Below, one piece after another: positions 26,881-35,333 of a DNA stretch of 64,000 bases (positions are counted from its first letter, which is position 1; each line of letters begins with the position of its first letter). Below the pieces are notes generated by a model. It saw only the letters and a list, made by a program, of their open reading frames with translations. It had not been told where the DNA came from and did no database searches. The DNA is from Mucilaginibacter achroorhodeus (lineage in GTDB: Bacteria > Bacteroidota > Bacteroidia > Sphingobacteriales > Sphingobacteriaceae): positions 930,001 through 994,000 of the forward strand of contig NZ_VOEI01000001.1 in the NCBI RefSeq assembly GCF_007846095.1, written 5' to 3'. Made by a program: the position numbers and the translations under genes.

Positions 26881-26890
26881 ATAAATAACT

Positions 26891-27274
26891 ATGATCTTAC
26901 AACCTAAATTCAAATTCATCGGCGCAGGCTTATCACTGGTTGCTGTTACTGTATCAATTATTTTTCGCTTAATCAATTTTCAGTTAAATAGCCAATTAAA
27001 AGAGACTTTACTTTCGCTGGTTATCATTGGCCTTGGATTGTTGGCCTTTTCTAAGGAGAGGTTTGAAGATGAGAGAATTTTGGCAATCCGTTACAAATGC
27101 CTTGCAGGAACGGTATTATTTTCTACTATTTTTACCACCATTTTTACTGTCGCCAATATCATTTTTGATGATATTTTACTTAGTGGGCAGCAGTTGATTA
27201 TCACAACCCTTCTGATTTACATCCTTTTATTTAACCTTTTAAAGCGCAACGACAACAATGAAAACATTGATTAA
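26891..27274 (+). CDS. Small four-helix membrane protein (DUF2178-like)
   Basis: A 127-residue protein with four predicted membrane segments: FIGAGLSLVAVTVSIIF, TLLSLVIIGLGLLAF, GTVLFSTIFTTIFTVANII and LIITTLLIYILLFNLL. A charged loop with FEDERILAIRYK lies between helices 2 and 3. Its 3' end overlaps the start of the HTH gene by 17 bp, so they are translated together. Pairs of a small multi-helix membrane protein and a small Cro/CI-type regulator are found across Bacillota, Archaea and Bacteroidota; the membrane partner may sequester or signal to the regulator, but this is unproved. Confidence 0.75.
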   Translation: MILQPKFKFIGAGLSLVAVTVSIIFRLINFQLNSQLKETLLSLVIIGLGLLAFSKERFEDERILAIRYKCLAGTVLFSTIFTTIFTVANIIFDDILLSGQQLIITTLLIYILLFNLLKRNDNNENID

Positions 27275-27458
27275 AGTAGAGCGGGCTAAAAGGGATATGA
27301 CCCAGCAAGATTTGGCGGAACTCGTTAATGTGTCAAGGCAGACGATCAATTCAATTGAATGTGGCAGATATTCACCTTCAGTGCAGTTAGCAATCAAAAT
27401 ATCAAACGTTTTCAAACTACCAGTAAATGATATTTTTTTACTTGAAAATTCAGATTAG
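27258..27458 (+). CDS. Cro/CI-family (XRE) helix-turn-helix repressor
   Basis: A 66-residue single-domain regulator consisting of just the HTH: TQQDLAELVNVSRQTINSIECGRYSPSVQLAIKISNVFKLPVNDIF. It has the canonical five-helix fold of the YozG/HipB-like group, binding DNA as a dimer at short palindromes. It overlaps the membrane-protein gene by 17 bp and probably represses the shared promoter at the AAGACAA palindrome upstream (26832-26851). No terminator is seen after it; the 123 bp to the GH43 gene hold no further feature. Confidence 0.9.
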   Translation: MKTLIKVERAKRDMTQQDLAELVNVSRQTINSIECGRYSPSVQLAIKISNVFKLPVNDIFLLENSD

Positions 27459-27581
27459 CAATATAATCACATTAAGCAGCAACGCACCAATCATTTAAAA
27501 AAGTCCCCCTTTCCTTTAAGTGTTAATAACACAATTAAAATATTTTACTACATTAGCCTTTTAGCTGCCAATTATCTATCG

Positions 27582-29492
27582 ATGATGAAAAGACCAGTAA
27601 ACCCGGCTTTAGCAATAAAAGCTTTCTTAATTGTTTTTCTGCTTTTGCATAATGTGCCCGCAGCCAATGCGCAAAAAAAAACCGCTTACCTGTTCACTTA
27701 CTTCACCGGTAACGGCAAAGGCGAAGAGGCCATACACTTTGCACTTAGCAGGGATGGCTACAATTACAAAGCGCTAAACCAGGATGCTGCCGTTTTGAAT
27801 CCGGCGGCCATAAGCGCTACCGGTGGGGTAAGGGACCCTCACATTTTAAGGGCTGAGGATGGGAACACCTTCTACATGGTTGCCACGGATATGCAGGTGG
27901 CAAAATATGCATGGGGGCCTAACACGGCACTGGTGATGCTGAAATCGAATGACCTTATCAACTGGAAATCAGTATCAGTAGATATCACTAAGCAGTATAA
28001 AGAATTTGCAAACGTGAACAGGGTTTGGGCCCCGCAAACTATCTATGATAAAGAACAGCAAAAATATATGCTATACTGGTCTATGCGTGTAGGCAACGGA
28101 CCGGATATTTTATATTACGCTTACGCGAATAAAGATTTTACAGGCCTTGTTTCTGCGCCTAAAGTACTTTTTGCAGCAGCAGATAACAAATCAACTATAG
28201 ATGCCGATATTATTTACAGGAACGGCAAATACAACCTATTTTTTAAAACCGAAGGCTCAGGAAACGGCATTAAAAAGGCTGTTTCAGACAGGCTTACTTC
28301 GGGCTACGTTGCGCAGGATAAATACTTACAGCAAACTACTGATCCTGTTGAAGGTGCAGGGGTATTTAAATTGAATAACAGCAACGATTATATTTTGATG
28401 TACGATGTTTACACCAAAGGCAAATACCAGTTTACTAAAAGCAGCGACCTTGAAAATTTTAAGGTAATAGATCAAATGGTAACCATGGATTTTCACCCTC
28501 GCCATGGTACGGTTATACCAATAACTGAAAGTGAATACCAACGATTGATGGCCAGATGGGGTGATAATGATCTGCATAACCCTGCGCTGAAAGGCCTTTA
28601 CGCCGACCCTGAGATCCTGTATTCACACAAGACAAATAAGTATTACATCTATCCTACCAGCGATGGATTTGATGGTTGGTCGGGCACGTATTTTAAAACC
28701 TTTTCATCAACTGACCTGGTTAACTGGAAAGATGAAGGCATCATCCTCGACCTTAAAAAGGATGTATCATGGGCTAACCGAAATGCATGGGCACCCACCA
28801 TTGCCGAAAAAATGATCAACGGCAAGTACAAATATTTCTATTACTTCTGTGCCGCCCAAAAAATAGGGGTAGCGGTTTCTGATAGCCCTACCGGGCCTTT
28901 CAAAGATAGCGGCAAACCACTGATTGATAAGCTCCCGGCAGGCATAAAGGGAGGGCAGCAAATAGACCCTGATGTTTTCACTGATCCCAAAACCGGCACA
29001 TCATACCTGTATTGGGGTAACGGCTACATGGCCGGAGCTGTGTTAAATAAAGATATGATATCCATTGACACCACAACCATTAAAGTGCTCACGCCGGATA
29101 CCTCATTCCGTGAGGGTACCGAGGTATTCTACCGCAAGGGGAAGTATTATTTTATGTGGTCTGAGGACGACACCAGGAGCGAAAACTATCGCGTAAGGTA
29201 CGGGACATCAACTTCGCCGCTTGGCAAAATCGAGATCCCTGCCAATAACCTGGTTTTGGCAAAAGATGCGGATAGTGCCATCTATGGCACCGGCCATAAT
29301 TGCGTTATCCAGATCCCGGGCAAAGATGAATGGTATATTATTTATCATCGCTTTAACCGCCCCAAGGGCATTACCATGGGCGACGCCGCCGGCTACAACC
29401 GGGAGGTTTGTATTGATAAACTGGAGTTTAACAGTGATGGCTCTGTTAAGCGGGTTGTGCCTACCGTAAAAGGCATTGCGCCGGTGAAGTAG
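27582..29492 (+). CDS. Tandem-domain GH43 family glycoside hydrolase (arabinosidase/xylosidase type)
   Basis: A 636-residue exported enzyme. The signal peptide (AIKAFLIVFLLLHNVPAANA) ends near residue 31. Two five-bladed beta-propeller domains follow: the first (about 35-330) with GVRDPHILRAEDG and RVWAPQTIYDKEQ, the second (about 345-610) with GLYADPEILYSH, NAWAPTIAEK, PDVFTDPKTGTSYLYWG and REGTEVFYRKGKYYFMWSEDD. GH43 enzymes use an Asp base (in the xxDP motif), an Asp pKa modulator and a Glu acid; the second domain appears to hold all three, while the first lacks an obvious Glu-containing EG…F motif other than VEGAGVFK. Substrate is likely an arabinan or xylan side chain. It stands alone rather than in a SusC/D locus. 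Confidence 0.87.
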   Translation: MMKRPVNPALAIKAFLIVFLLLHNVPAANAQKKTAYLFTYFTGNGKGEEAIHFALSRDGYNYKALNQDAAVLNPAAISATGGVRDPHILRAEDGNTFYMVATDMQVAKYAWGPNTALVMLKSNDLINWKSVSVDITKQYKEFANVNRVWAPQTIYDKEQQKYMLYWSMRVGNGPDILYYAYANKDFTGLVSAPKVLFAAADNKSTIDADIIYRNGKYNLFFKTEGSGNGIKKAVSDRLTSGYVAQDKYLQQTTDPVEGAGVFKLNNSNDYILMYDVYTKGKYQFTKSSDLENFKVIDQMVTMDFHPRHGTVIPITESEYQRLMARWGDNDLHNPALKGLYADPEILYSHKTNKYYIYPTSDGFDGWSGTYFKTFSSTDLVNWKDEGIILDLKKDVSWANRNAWAPTIAEKMINGKYKYFYYFCAAQKIGVAVSDSPTGPFKDSGKPLIDKLPAGIKGGQQIDPDVFTDPKTGTSYLYWGNGYMAGAVLNKDMISIDTTTIKVLTPDTSFREGTEVFYRKGKYYFMWSEDDTRSENYRVRYGTSTSPLGKIEIPANNLVLAKDADSAIYGTGHNCVIQIPGKDEWYIIYHRFNRPKGITMGDAAGYNREVCIDKLEFNSDGSVKRVVPTVKGIAPVK

Positions 29493-29517
29493 ATCTTAAT
29501 AAAATAGCATTAACTAC

Positions 29518-29547
29518 AAAGGCCGCTTCTTTTCAGAAGCGGCCTTT
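29518..29547. terminator. Bidirectional terminator between GH43 and OmpA genes
   Basis: AAAGGCCGCTTCT and AGAAGCGGCCTTT are perfect 13-bp arms around TTTC, between the two convergent stop codons. Confidence 0.88.
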
Positions 29548-29570
29548 AACATAATTACTAACTTATTAAC

Positions 29571-30893
29571 TTAAAACAGTGTAAACTCAACCCTGCGGTT
29601 CATTTGCCTGCCTTTATCTGTTTTATTTGTGGCTATCGGCTGCAGCGGGCCATAACCTGTTGCCTCTATGCGCGATGCGTTTGCACCTTTTGATACCAGG
29701 TAATTCTTCACAGCCTGTGCACGTGCTTTCGATAAAGCCATGTTCGCTTTCATGCTGCCTTTGCTATCGGTGTGGCCTGCCAGTTTAAGGGCAAAATCTT
29801 TCTGAATCAGTAGTTCTGCAACGCGGTCTAACGTTGGATATGAGCGCTCTTTTATCTCTGCTTTACCATAAGCAAACTCCAGGTTTTTAATGGCATCGCC
29901 AATTACACGGCGGTCTTGTTGGGTAATAACTTCCTTCTCTTTCACAACAACAACAGGTAGCGGACAACCACCGCCATCTACTTTGGTACCAGCTGGTGTA
30001 CCCGGGCATTTGTCATATTTATTTGCTACGCCGTCGTTATCATCATCAGCCATGTCCCTTTCGTCCTGAAGGCGTTTTTGCTCTTCTGCTGCTAACCTGG
30101 CCTGTAACTGGGCGGCTGTTTCCTTTATCTCCTCATGTACTACCGCAACCGTGCTAAAGTTTTGCAGCGGCCTTGCGTTTTTCTTACCAAAGCTATACTC
30201 GATACCTAAGTGACCATAAGACATGTGATCATGCAAACCGCTCCGGTAACCATCAAACGCATTAGTTCTTAAAGAATACACGGTGTAACCCAGATCGATA
30301 TTAACCGCCTTTGAAACGCCTATCTTAAAGCCTATCCCAATAGGTAAAAACCATGTTTTACCATCTCCGCTTGTGGGTTGCGGCACATTAGCCATTACCG
30401 GCGGCGGGTTGCGCACCGTAGTTGAGTACGACATATACCCCACACCCGCAGTAAGGTAAGGCACTATTACTGCAGGTTTTATAGATAAACTTAAATTAGG
30501 CACTGTAAAGTAACCACGCAGATCTGCCGACCAGTTGATATTGGTTTCATAGCCGCTCTGGTCCTTGCCTGGCACGCCCTCCGGGAAATTATTAAACTTG
30601 GATGCGTTCACCTTTCCGAACAAGAAATCGGCCTGCAGGCCGAAGCTTGACAGTATCTGCCTCTTCACAAAAAACGAATAACCAAATTTTTCGTGCGGGT
30701 TACCATAGTCGCCATTGGTTTTACGGTTAAACGGTGTCCAATGGGTTAAAAAGCCACCGTTAGCACCTATCGACCAGCGGCGCAGGTCATCGGTGGGCAA
30801 CTTAGATGTGTCGGTACTGCTTGTTTGGGCAATACCTTGTGCAGAAATGGCCGACAGGCAAGCCACAAGGCACCAGTTTTTTAATGTTTTCAT
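29571..30893 (-). CDS. OmpA-family outer membrane protein with TSP3-type calcium segment
   Basis: A 440-residue porin-like protein. A signal peptide (residues 1-22, ending QGIA) precedes an outer-membrane beta-barrel (about 40-235). A coiled linker rich in Gln/Ala/Glu (about 245-280) leads to a thrombospondin type 3 calcium segment (DDDNDGVANKYDKCPGTPAGT) and then an OmpA C-terminal peptidoglycan-binding domain (about 335-440) with LAGHTDSKGSMKANMALSKARAQAV and RQMNRRVEFTLF. It ties outer membrane to cell wall. The gene is 60 bp from the last exopolysaccharide gene on the same strand and could be co-transcribed with it, but has a usual stand-alone type. Confidence 0.93.
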   Translation of the reverse strand: MKTLKNWCLVACLSAISAQGIAQTSSTDTSKLPTDDLRRWSIGANGGFLTHWTPFNRKTNGDYGNPHEKFGYSFFVKRQILSSFGLQADFLFGKVNASKFNNFPEGVPGKDQSGYETNINWSADLRGYFTVPNLSLSIKPAVIVPYLTAGVGYMSYSTTVRNPPPVMANVPQPTSGDGKTWFLPIGIGFKIGVSKAVNIDLGYTVYSLRTNAFDGYRSGLHDHMSYGHLGIEYSFGKKNARPLQNFSTVAVVHEEIKETAAQLQARLAAEEQKRLQDERDMADDDNDGVANKYDKCPGTPAGTKVDGGGCPLPVVVVKEKEVITQQDRRVIGDAIKNLEFAYGKAEIKERSYPTLDRVAELLIQKDFALKLAGHTDSKGSMKANMALSKARAQAVKNYLVSKGANASRIEATGYGPLQPIATNKTDKGRQMNRRVEFTLF

Positions 30894-30953
30894 TGTTGGA
30901 AAATCTTTAGGTGTGATAGATCTTTTATAATTCAGGTTTATAGTATTTATGGT

Positions 30954-31799
30954 TCAGTATGCGTTTTTGTTACCAGCCAGGGTGTATACTACCGTTAAAA
31001 AAATGATATACATATCCAGCAGGAAGGTCCAGTTTTTTAAGTACCACACATCGGCATCCACACGGTTCAGCATCTCGTCAACCGTTGCCGTACGCCCGCG
31101 TAAGCCATTGGCCTGCGCCCAGCCGGTAATGCCAGGCTTTACCAGGTGGCGTATCATAAAATGCTCTATCAGTTCAGAGTATTCGCGCGTTTGAGAGAGC
31201 ATATGCGGCCTCGGGCCAACTACAGACATATCGCCCATCAGCACGTTAAAAAATTGCGGCAATTCATCAAGATTGGTTTTCCTTAAAAAAGCGCCTATCC
31301 TGGTTATGCGGGGGTCGCCTTTGGCAGTTTGCAGCGTATCAGAATCCTTGTTCACGTACATGCTACGGAACTTATAACAGTCAAAACTCCGGTTATCGCG
31401 AGAGGAGCGCTCCTGAGAAAAGATCACCGGCCCTTTAGATTCAAGCCTGATCAACAGCGATATGATGGGCAGTAACCAGCTTAATATGAATATGATAACA
31501 GCCAACGAAAAAACAATGTCAAACGCCCTTTTACTGGCACGGAACCAGTAATTATTTTTGTAAAAGATGTTCTCATTATCGGCTTCTATCAGTAAACCGT
31601 TAAAAGTAAATGCGTTATTGATGAATAGGTTAGCTTGCGCAGGGAACGTGATGCGGGCATAGGGTTGCCGCATATACCTGGTGAGTTCTTTATGGTAAGC
31701 AGCACGCAGGGCCGGTTTAAACAGTTGATGGTAACTGTTAGAAAAACCATCCTGGATCAAAATTGAGATGACACGGCTAAGGGATGTAACTCTTTCCAT
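30954..31799 (-). CDS. Initiating sugar-phosphate transferase (bacterial sugar transferase, WcaJ/WbaP C-terminal type)
   Basis: A 281-residue polyprenyl-phosphate hexose-1-phosphate transferase that loads the first sugar on undecaprenyl phosphate. The catalytic domain starts with KRAFDIVFSLAVIIFILSWLLP (membrane-reentrant helix), followed by GPVIFSQERSSRDNRSFDCYKFRSM, FLRKTNLDELPQFFNVLMGDMSVVGPRP, and PGITGWAQANGLRG. Only one membrane helix is present: the four N-terminal helices of full WcaJ (about 460 residues) are missing, and residues 1-90 are instead a soluble region with a LFKPALRAAYHKEL segment. It is the last gene of the exopolysaccharide cluster. The sugar, probably glucose, cannot be told. 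Confidence 0.9.
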   Translation of the reverse strand: MERVTSLSRVISILIQDGFSNSYHQLFKPALRAAYHKELTRYMRQPYARITFPAQANLFINNAFTFNGLLIEADNENIFYKNNYWFRASKRAFDIVFSLAVIIFILSWLLPIISLLIRLESKGPVIFSQERSSRDNRSFDCYKFRSMYVNKDSDTLQTAKGDPRITRIGAFLRKTNLDELPQFFNVLMGDMSVVGPRPHMLSQTREYSELIEHFMIRHLVKPGITGWAQANGLRGRTATVDEMLNRVDADVWYLKNWTFLLDMYIIFLTVVYTLAGNKNAY

Positions 31800-31850
31800 A
31801 ACGCTTTGTACTATGTTGTTAAACTTGTTTCAATAAGCCTGTTAATTGTT

Positions 31851-32651
31851 TTACTTGCGTGCTATGGTAAATATTAGCAGCGCTGTGTTTAAAAAAAGCA
31901 GTCCCGGCTGCACTATGGTAGAAAAGTCCTGCATCTTCTCGTTCTTTATTGCCCTCCGGTTCTGTGCTACGTAAATAATATCCTGGCTTTGAAGGACAAT
32001 GGCCGGGTTTGATACCGTACGAAAATCATTAAGGTCAAAGAACAGCACCTGCGGGTCTGTCATTCCGCCCCGCACTATCCTAACCTTCTTCTCATCTCCT
32101 TTTTCAGTTAAGCCGCCGGCTTGTGCCAATACATCTATCAGGTTGGTTTTATCGCTCGTAAGCATATAGCTACCCGGTGAGCGCACCTCTCCAAATACGG
32201 ATACTTTTAAGTTCGTGATGCGTAGATCGATGATCGGGTTCTTCAATACGGTGCGGGCGTAAAGTCCCTGTATCTTTTTGGTAGCCTCCAGCTTGGTAAG
32301 CCCTGCAATTTTAACTTTGCCTAATACCGGCAAGGCAACTGTGCTATCGTTCTCTACCTGGTAGGTTTGGGGCTGGGGCGCGTTTGAAGATGCGCCTGGT
32401 GTACTACCACCGCCGCCGGGTACGGTAACCACATAGTTGATATCCTGCAGGTTACGCATCTGGATGATATCCTGTGTTTGAATTTTATATTCGTAAGGAG
32501 CAGAACCGACCATTGAAGAGGTACTGTTAGCAGCCCCATGCGTTTCAAAAAGCACCTGGTTTTGCTTGTAGGAGCAGGAGGTACCGATCAACAGTAAAGT
32601 AACTGCGGTGATGGTAGAACGGAAAAGGCTTTTAGTTTTTTTGAGCGGCAT
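31851..32651 (-). CDS. wza: Polysaccharide export lipoprotein (Wza/BexD family)
   Basis: A 266-residue outer-membrane export protein. A signal peptide ends at the lipobox LLLIGTSC (Cys26). The poly_export domain (YEYKIQTQDIIQM, YQVENDSTVALPVLGKVKIAGLT) and the SLBB domain (VSVFGEVRSPGSYML…NLIDVLAQAGGL) follow, and a C-terminal hydrophobic helix (LLFLNTALLIFTIA) may span the outer membrane as in Wza. It works with the Wzc-like kinase at 42575-44965. The N-terminal half carries a Gly/Ser/Pro-rich loop (GGGGSTPGASSNAPQPQT) that is unusually long. The next gene upstream ends 9 bp away. Confidence 0.92.
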   Translation of the reverse strand: MPLKKTKSLFRSTITAVTLLLIGTSCSYKQNQVLFETHGAANSTSSMVGSAPYEYKIQTQDIIQMRNLQDINYVVTVPGGGGSTPGASSNAPQPQTYQVENDSTVALPVLGKVKIAGLTKLEATKKIQGLYARTVLKNPIIDLRITNLKVSVFGEVRSPGSYMLTSDKTNLIDVLAQAGGLTEKGDEKKVRIVRGGMTDPQVLFFDLNDFRTVSNPAIVLQSQDIIYVAQNRRAIKNEKMQDFSTIVQPGLLFLNTALLIFTIARK

Positions 32652-32660
32652 CTTTTTGTT

Positions 32661-33818
32661 TTAGTTGAATGTGACCTGACCTTCGCTAATTTTTGCCTGC
32701 CTCTTTTCGACCCTCTCGCTCACTATCTGCTCAAAATGATTGGCGTAGGAATTAACGATGTTATCTATGCTGTAAAAGTTCTCTATCCTGTCACGATTGT
32801 TCGTGATCATGCCGTTGTAAGCGCCCGATCCTTTATCAATACTATCTATGTACTGGGCTACATCGGCAGGTGTGTTAAAATACCAGGCATTCTCGTTAAG
32901 CACTGCGCGGTTAAACACATTATCGCTGGCGCAGATAAGTGCATTTGATGCCATAGCTTCTAATAGGGATGGATTGGTACCACCAACTGTGTGGCCGTGG
33001 AAATACAAGTTTGAATAAAACCTGAGGTTATTCAATTTATCGCCACTGAAAATGCTACCGCTGAATATGATGTTAGGATTAAACTTGAACTTTTTAACCA
33101 GGTAATTGCCAAAAGCATTGTTAGTGTTGCCAACCACCAAAAATTTGTGTTCACTTTCGGTAAGGCAATATCCATCCAATATGGTCTCTACACTGTTCTC
33201 AGGTTCCATGCGGGCAATAAGCATGTTATACTGGTATGGCCTTAAACCGTACTCAAGCAATACGGTGGGATTATTATCATTAAATAAGGTTGCGCCATAC
33301 GGAATAAACACCGGCTCTTTACCATATTTATTTTTAACATAGCGTTGTATCTCGGTAGAATCGGCAATAAGGTGATCGCTGGTTAATACCGCTAAGCGCT
33401 CTGCCATACGCAAAAACGCCTTAGCCCTTTTTGAATATTTTGCCCTGTTCCACTCCATACCATCCATGTTGGTTGTAATTACAGATTGTGGCGGCAGCAT
33501 CCATCCCCAAACAGAACTGCTGGTATAGCCCAATTGCAGGATAACATCGAAATTCTTTTTGCGGGCGTCTTTGATACAGTTGAGGTCATAGATAAACTGC
33601 CCGGCTGTACCTAATTTATATTCTGGATCATAACAATGGCATATCTCAACACCGTTCCATTCCTTTTGCTGGTAAGGGTGGTTATGCGAGTTGTAAACAG
33701 TAACGTCATACCCTTTTCTTACCAAGCCAACCGACAGGTATTCTGCACATTGTTCAAACCCGCCATAGTTGTTGGGGATGCCTCTTGTTCCGATGATAGC
33801 GATGCGCATGGTGTTCAA
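32661..33818 (-). CDS. DUF1972-type glycosyltransferase (rhamnosyltransferase-like, GT4)
   Basis: A 385-residue glycosyltransferase with GT-B fold. IAIIGTRGIPNNYGGFEQCAEYLSVGL at the N terminus is the DUF1972 signature of rhamnosyltransferases such as those of streptococcal capsule clusters. The C-terminal nucleotide-sugar domain is recognisable by SIFSGDKLNNLRFYSNLYFHGHTVGGTNPSLLEAMA. The start may be the second Met, MRIAIIG (33809). It leads the minus-strand transcription unit (GT, wza, sugar transferase) after the opposed acyltransferase, with a 264-bp gap upstream that holds the TGAA array. Donor and acceptor sugars unknown. Confidence 0.88.
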   Translation of the reverse strand: MNTMRIAIIGTRGIPNNYGGFEQCAEYLSVGLVRKGYDVTVYNSHNHPYQQKEWNGVEICHCYDPEYKLGTAGQFIYDLNCIKDARKKNFDVILQLGYTSSSVWGWMLPPQSVITTNMDGMEWNRAKYSKRAKAFLRMAERLAVLTSDHLIADSTEIQRYVKNKYGKEPVFIPYGATLFNDNNPTVLLEYGLRPYQYNMLIARMEPENSVETILDGYCLTESEHKFLVVGNTNNAFGNYLVKKFKFNPNIIFSGSIFSGDKLNNLRFYSNLYFHGHTVGGTNPSLLEAMASNALICASDNVFNRAVLNENAWYFNTPADVAQYIDSIDKGSGAYNGMITNNRDRIENFYSIDNIVNSYANHFEQIVSERVEKRQAKISEGQVTFN

Positions 33819-33939
33819 TTATTAGCTGTGTATATTGCTAAATACCTTTAGGTATCAGACCTGTATCTGCAATAAAGTGTGTTAATCAATAATCTATATT
33901 ACACCAAAAAACCGCGAAATTTCGCTTGTAAGGGCGATA

Positions 33940-33976
33940 TGAATGAAATGAACAGCTGTGAACAGAGTGAATGAAA
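33940..33976. repeat. TGAA array, 9-10-bp period (EPS sub-operon upstream region)
   Basis: TGAA words start at 33940, 33949, 33959 and 33968 (steps 9, 10, 9), with the pattern TGAAYRnnn. It lies 120 bp upstream of the glycosyltransferase gene at 32661-33818, inside the divergent gap. A similar array is upstream of the Wzc-like gene at 45066. Confidence 0.45.
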
Positions 33977-34043
33977 TAGACTACGGCTAAATCCCTGAAT
34001 ATTTTAGCCTGCTACGGTTTAAGACAGTTGAGTGGCTGGGAAA

Positions 34044-34082
34044 ATCGCAAAAAACATCTTATAATTTAACTGTTTTTGCGAT
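34044..34082. repeat. Inverted repeat just upstream of the opposed acyltransferase gene
   Basis: ATCGCAAAAAACA and TGTTTTTGCGAT are inverted (one bulged A) around 14 AT-rich bases, ending 33 bp before the probable ATG at 34116. It could be an operator or a leader hairpin, and no other copy was seen. Confidence 0.5.
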
Positions 34083-34115
34083 GTGCCTAATTATTTGAAT
34101 AATGAGCTTAACCCC

Positions 34116-34781
34116 ATGAATAACCTTTTAAAATTCATCACCAGGATAAACCTGAAAACAATCCGCTTTAACTTTAAATACTTTCCATTTAAAACGGCCA
34201 TCAAGTTTCCGGTATTTATTTCAAACAACGTTTTTTTGCACCAGATGAAAGGGCGGGTAATTATCAACGGCCCTATCAGAACGGCACTGGTGCAGATAGG
34301 CTACGGCAAAATAGGCATAGCTGATTTTAAACGCTCAAGAGCAATATGGGAAGTACATGGCGATGTTGTTTTTAACGGCCGGGCATTTATAATGCATGGC
34401 TGCAAGCTTAATGTAAGCCAGGGCGCACAACTGATATTTGGCGATGATTTTAATATGAGTACCGAATGTGCAATAGTAGCAGCCAAGAAGATACAGATCG
34501 GCAACCACAGCGGTATCTCATGGGAAAGCCTGGTGATGGACACGGATTTTCACCACATTGCTGATGAGACCGGGACGGTATTTAATCATCCAAAAGAAAT
34601 CATCATTGGTGATAACGTTTGGGTGGCCTGCAAATGCACCATCCTTAAAGGTGCGGTTATCCCTAACGGCTGCGTTGTTGCTGCAAACTCAATGGTTACC
34701 AAACCGCTTGTCGGTGAGAAAAGCATTTTTGGTGGCAGCCCGCTAAGAGTTTTAAAAAGCGGAATTTCTTGGTGGTATTAA
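34116..34781 (+). CDS. Left-handed beta-helix acyltransferase (hexapeptide family), opposite strand within EPS cluster
   Basis: A 221-residue trimeric-type O-acyltransferase (or 232 from a GTG at 34083). Hexapeptide repeats run from about residue 60 (VIINGPI, LIFGDD, KIQIGN) to the C-terminal block GDNVWVACKCTILKGAVIPNGCVVAANSMVTK, the classical acetyl-CoA-binding end; the HxD motif near DTDFHHIAD carries the catalytic His. It is the only cluster gene on the plus strand and is convergent with the acyltransferase at 34778, the two stop codons overlapping by 4 bp. It would acetylate the polysaccharide or a nucleotide sugar; its opposite orientation suggests separate control. Confidence 0.85.
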   Translation: MNNLLKFITRINLKTIRFNFKYFPFKTAIKFPVFISNNVFLHQMKGRVIINGPIRTALVQIGYGKIGIADFKRSRAIWEVHGDVVFNGRAFIMHGCKLNVSQGAQLIFGDDFNMSTECAIVAAKKIQIGNHSGISWESLVMDTDFHHIADETGTVFNHPKEIIIGDNVWVACKCTILKGAVIPNGCVVAANSMVTKPLVGEKSIFGGSPLRVLKSGISWWY

Positions 34782-35320
34782 ATAATGGGAAGAATGTGCT
34801 CGCCCAAATTGTAAACTAAATCAGGGTTACGATCTGCAATTTTTTTGGCAGGGGTACCGCCAACTACCGTGTAAGGTGCAACATTGCGGGTAACTACCGC
34901 GCCCGCAGCTACTACCGCCCCTTTGCCAATTGTAACTCCGGGTAATATGATAGCCCTTGAGCATACCCACGCATAATCTTCTATCATTACGGGCGCGCCG
35001 GCCTGCGCAAAATCCGGGCTGTTATAATCATGATGCAGTGTCCATATCATCACCTCATTACTAAGGTTTACATTGCTGCCAATGCTTAAACCCATGCGTG
35101 CATCTAACAAAGCTTTATGACCAATGATGGTATCATGACCGATATTCATCTTCCAGGGCGAGCGTACTTCAAAGCCTCTGTATAGGCCCACTTTCCGGTC
35201 AATTTTTGCCTTTAATAATTTCAACAAACCTATCCTCAGCGTGTGGAAAGGCAAAAGAGATATCATTCCACAAAAAATGTAGATGCATGATCCTTTTAAT
35301 TTTTGATATCTGTTTGCCAT
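34778..35320 (-). CDS. Left-handed beta-helix acyltransferase (WcaF-type)
   Basis: A 180-residue hexapeptide-repeat acetyltransferase. The N-terminal KLKGSCIYIFCGMISLLPFHTLRIGLLKLL resembles WcaF/WcaB colanic acid acetyltransferases. The repeats (NIGHDTIIGHKALLD, SIGSNVNLSN) lead to DYAWVCSRAIILPGVTIGKGAVVAAGAVVTR, and THLHHDY carries the catalytic His. It ends 4 bp into the convergent acyltransferase and starts 13 bp after the next gene's stop. Acetyl transfer to exopolysaccharide sugar is inferred from context. Confidence 0.87.
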   Translation of the reverse strand: MANRYQKLKGSCIYIFCGMISLLPFHTLRIGLLKLLKAKIDRKVGLYRGFEVRSPWKMNIGHDTIIGHKALLDARMGLSIGSNVNLSNEVMIWTLHHDYNSPDFAQAGAPVMIEDYAWVCSRAIILPGVTIGKGAVVAAGAVVTRNVAPYTVVGGTPAKKIADRNPDLVYNLGEHILPII

Positions 35321-35333
35321 TGATGATAAAATT

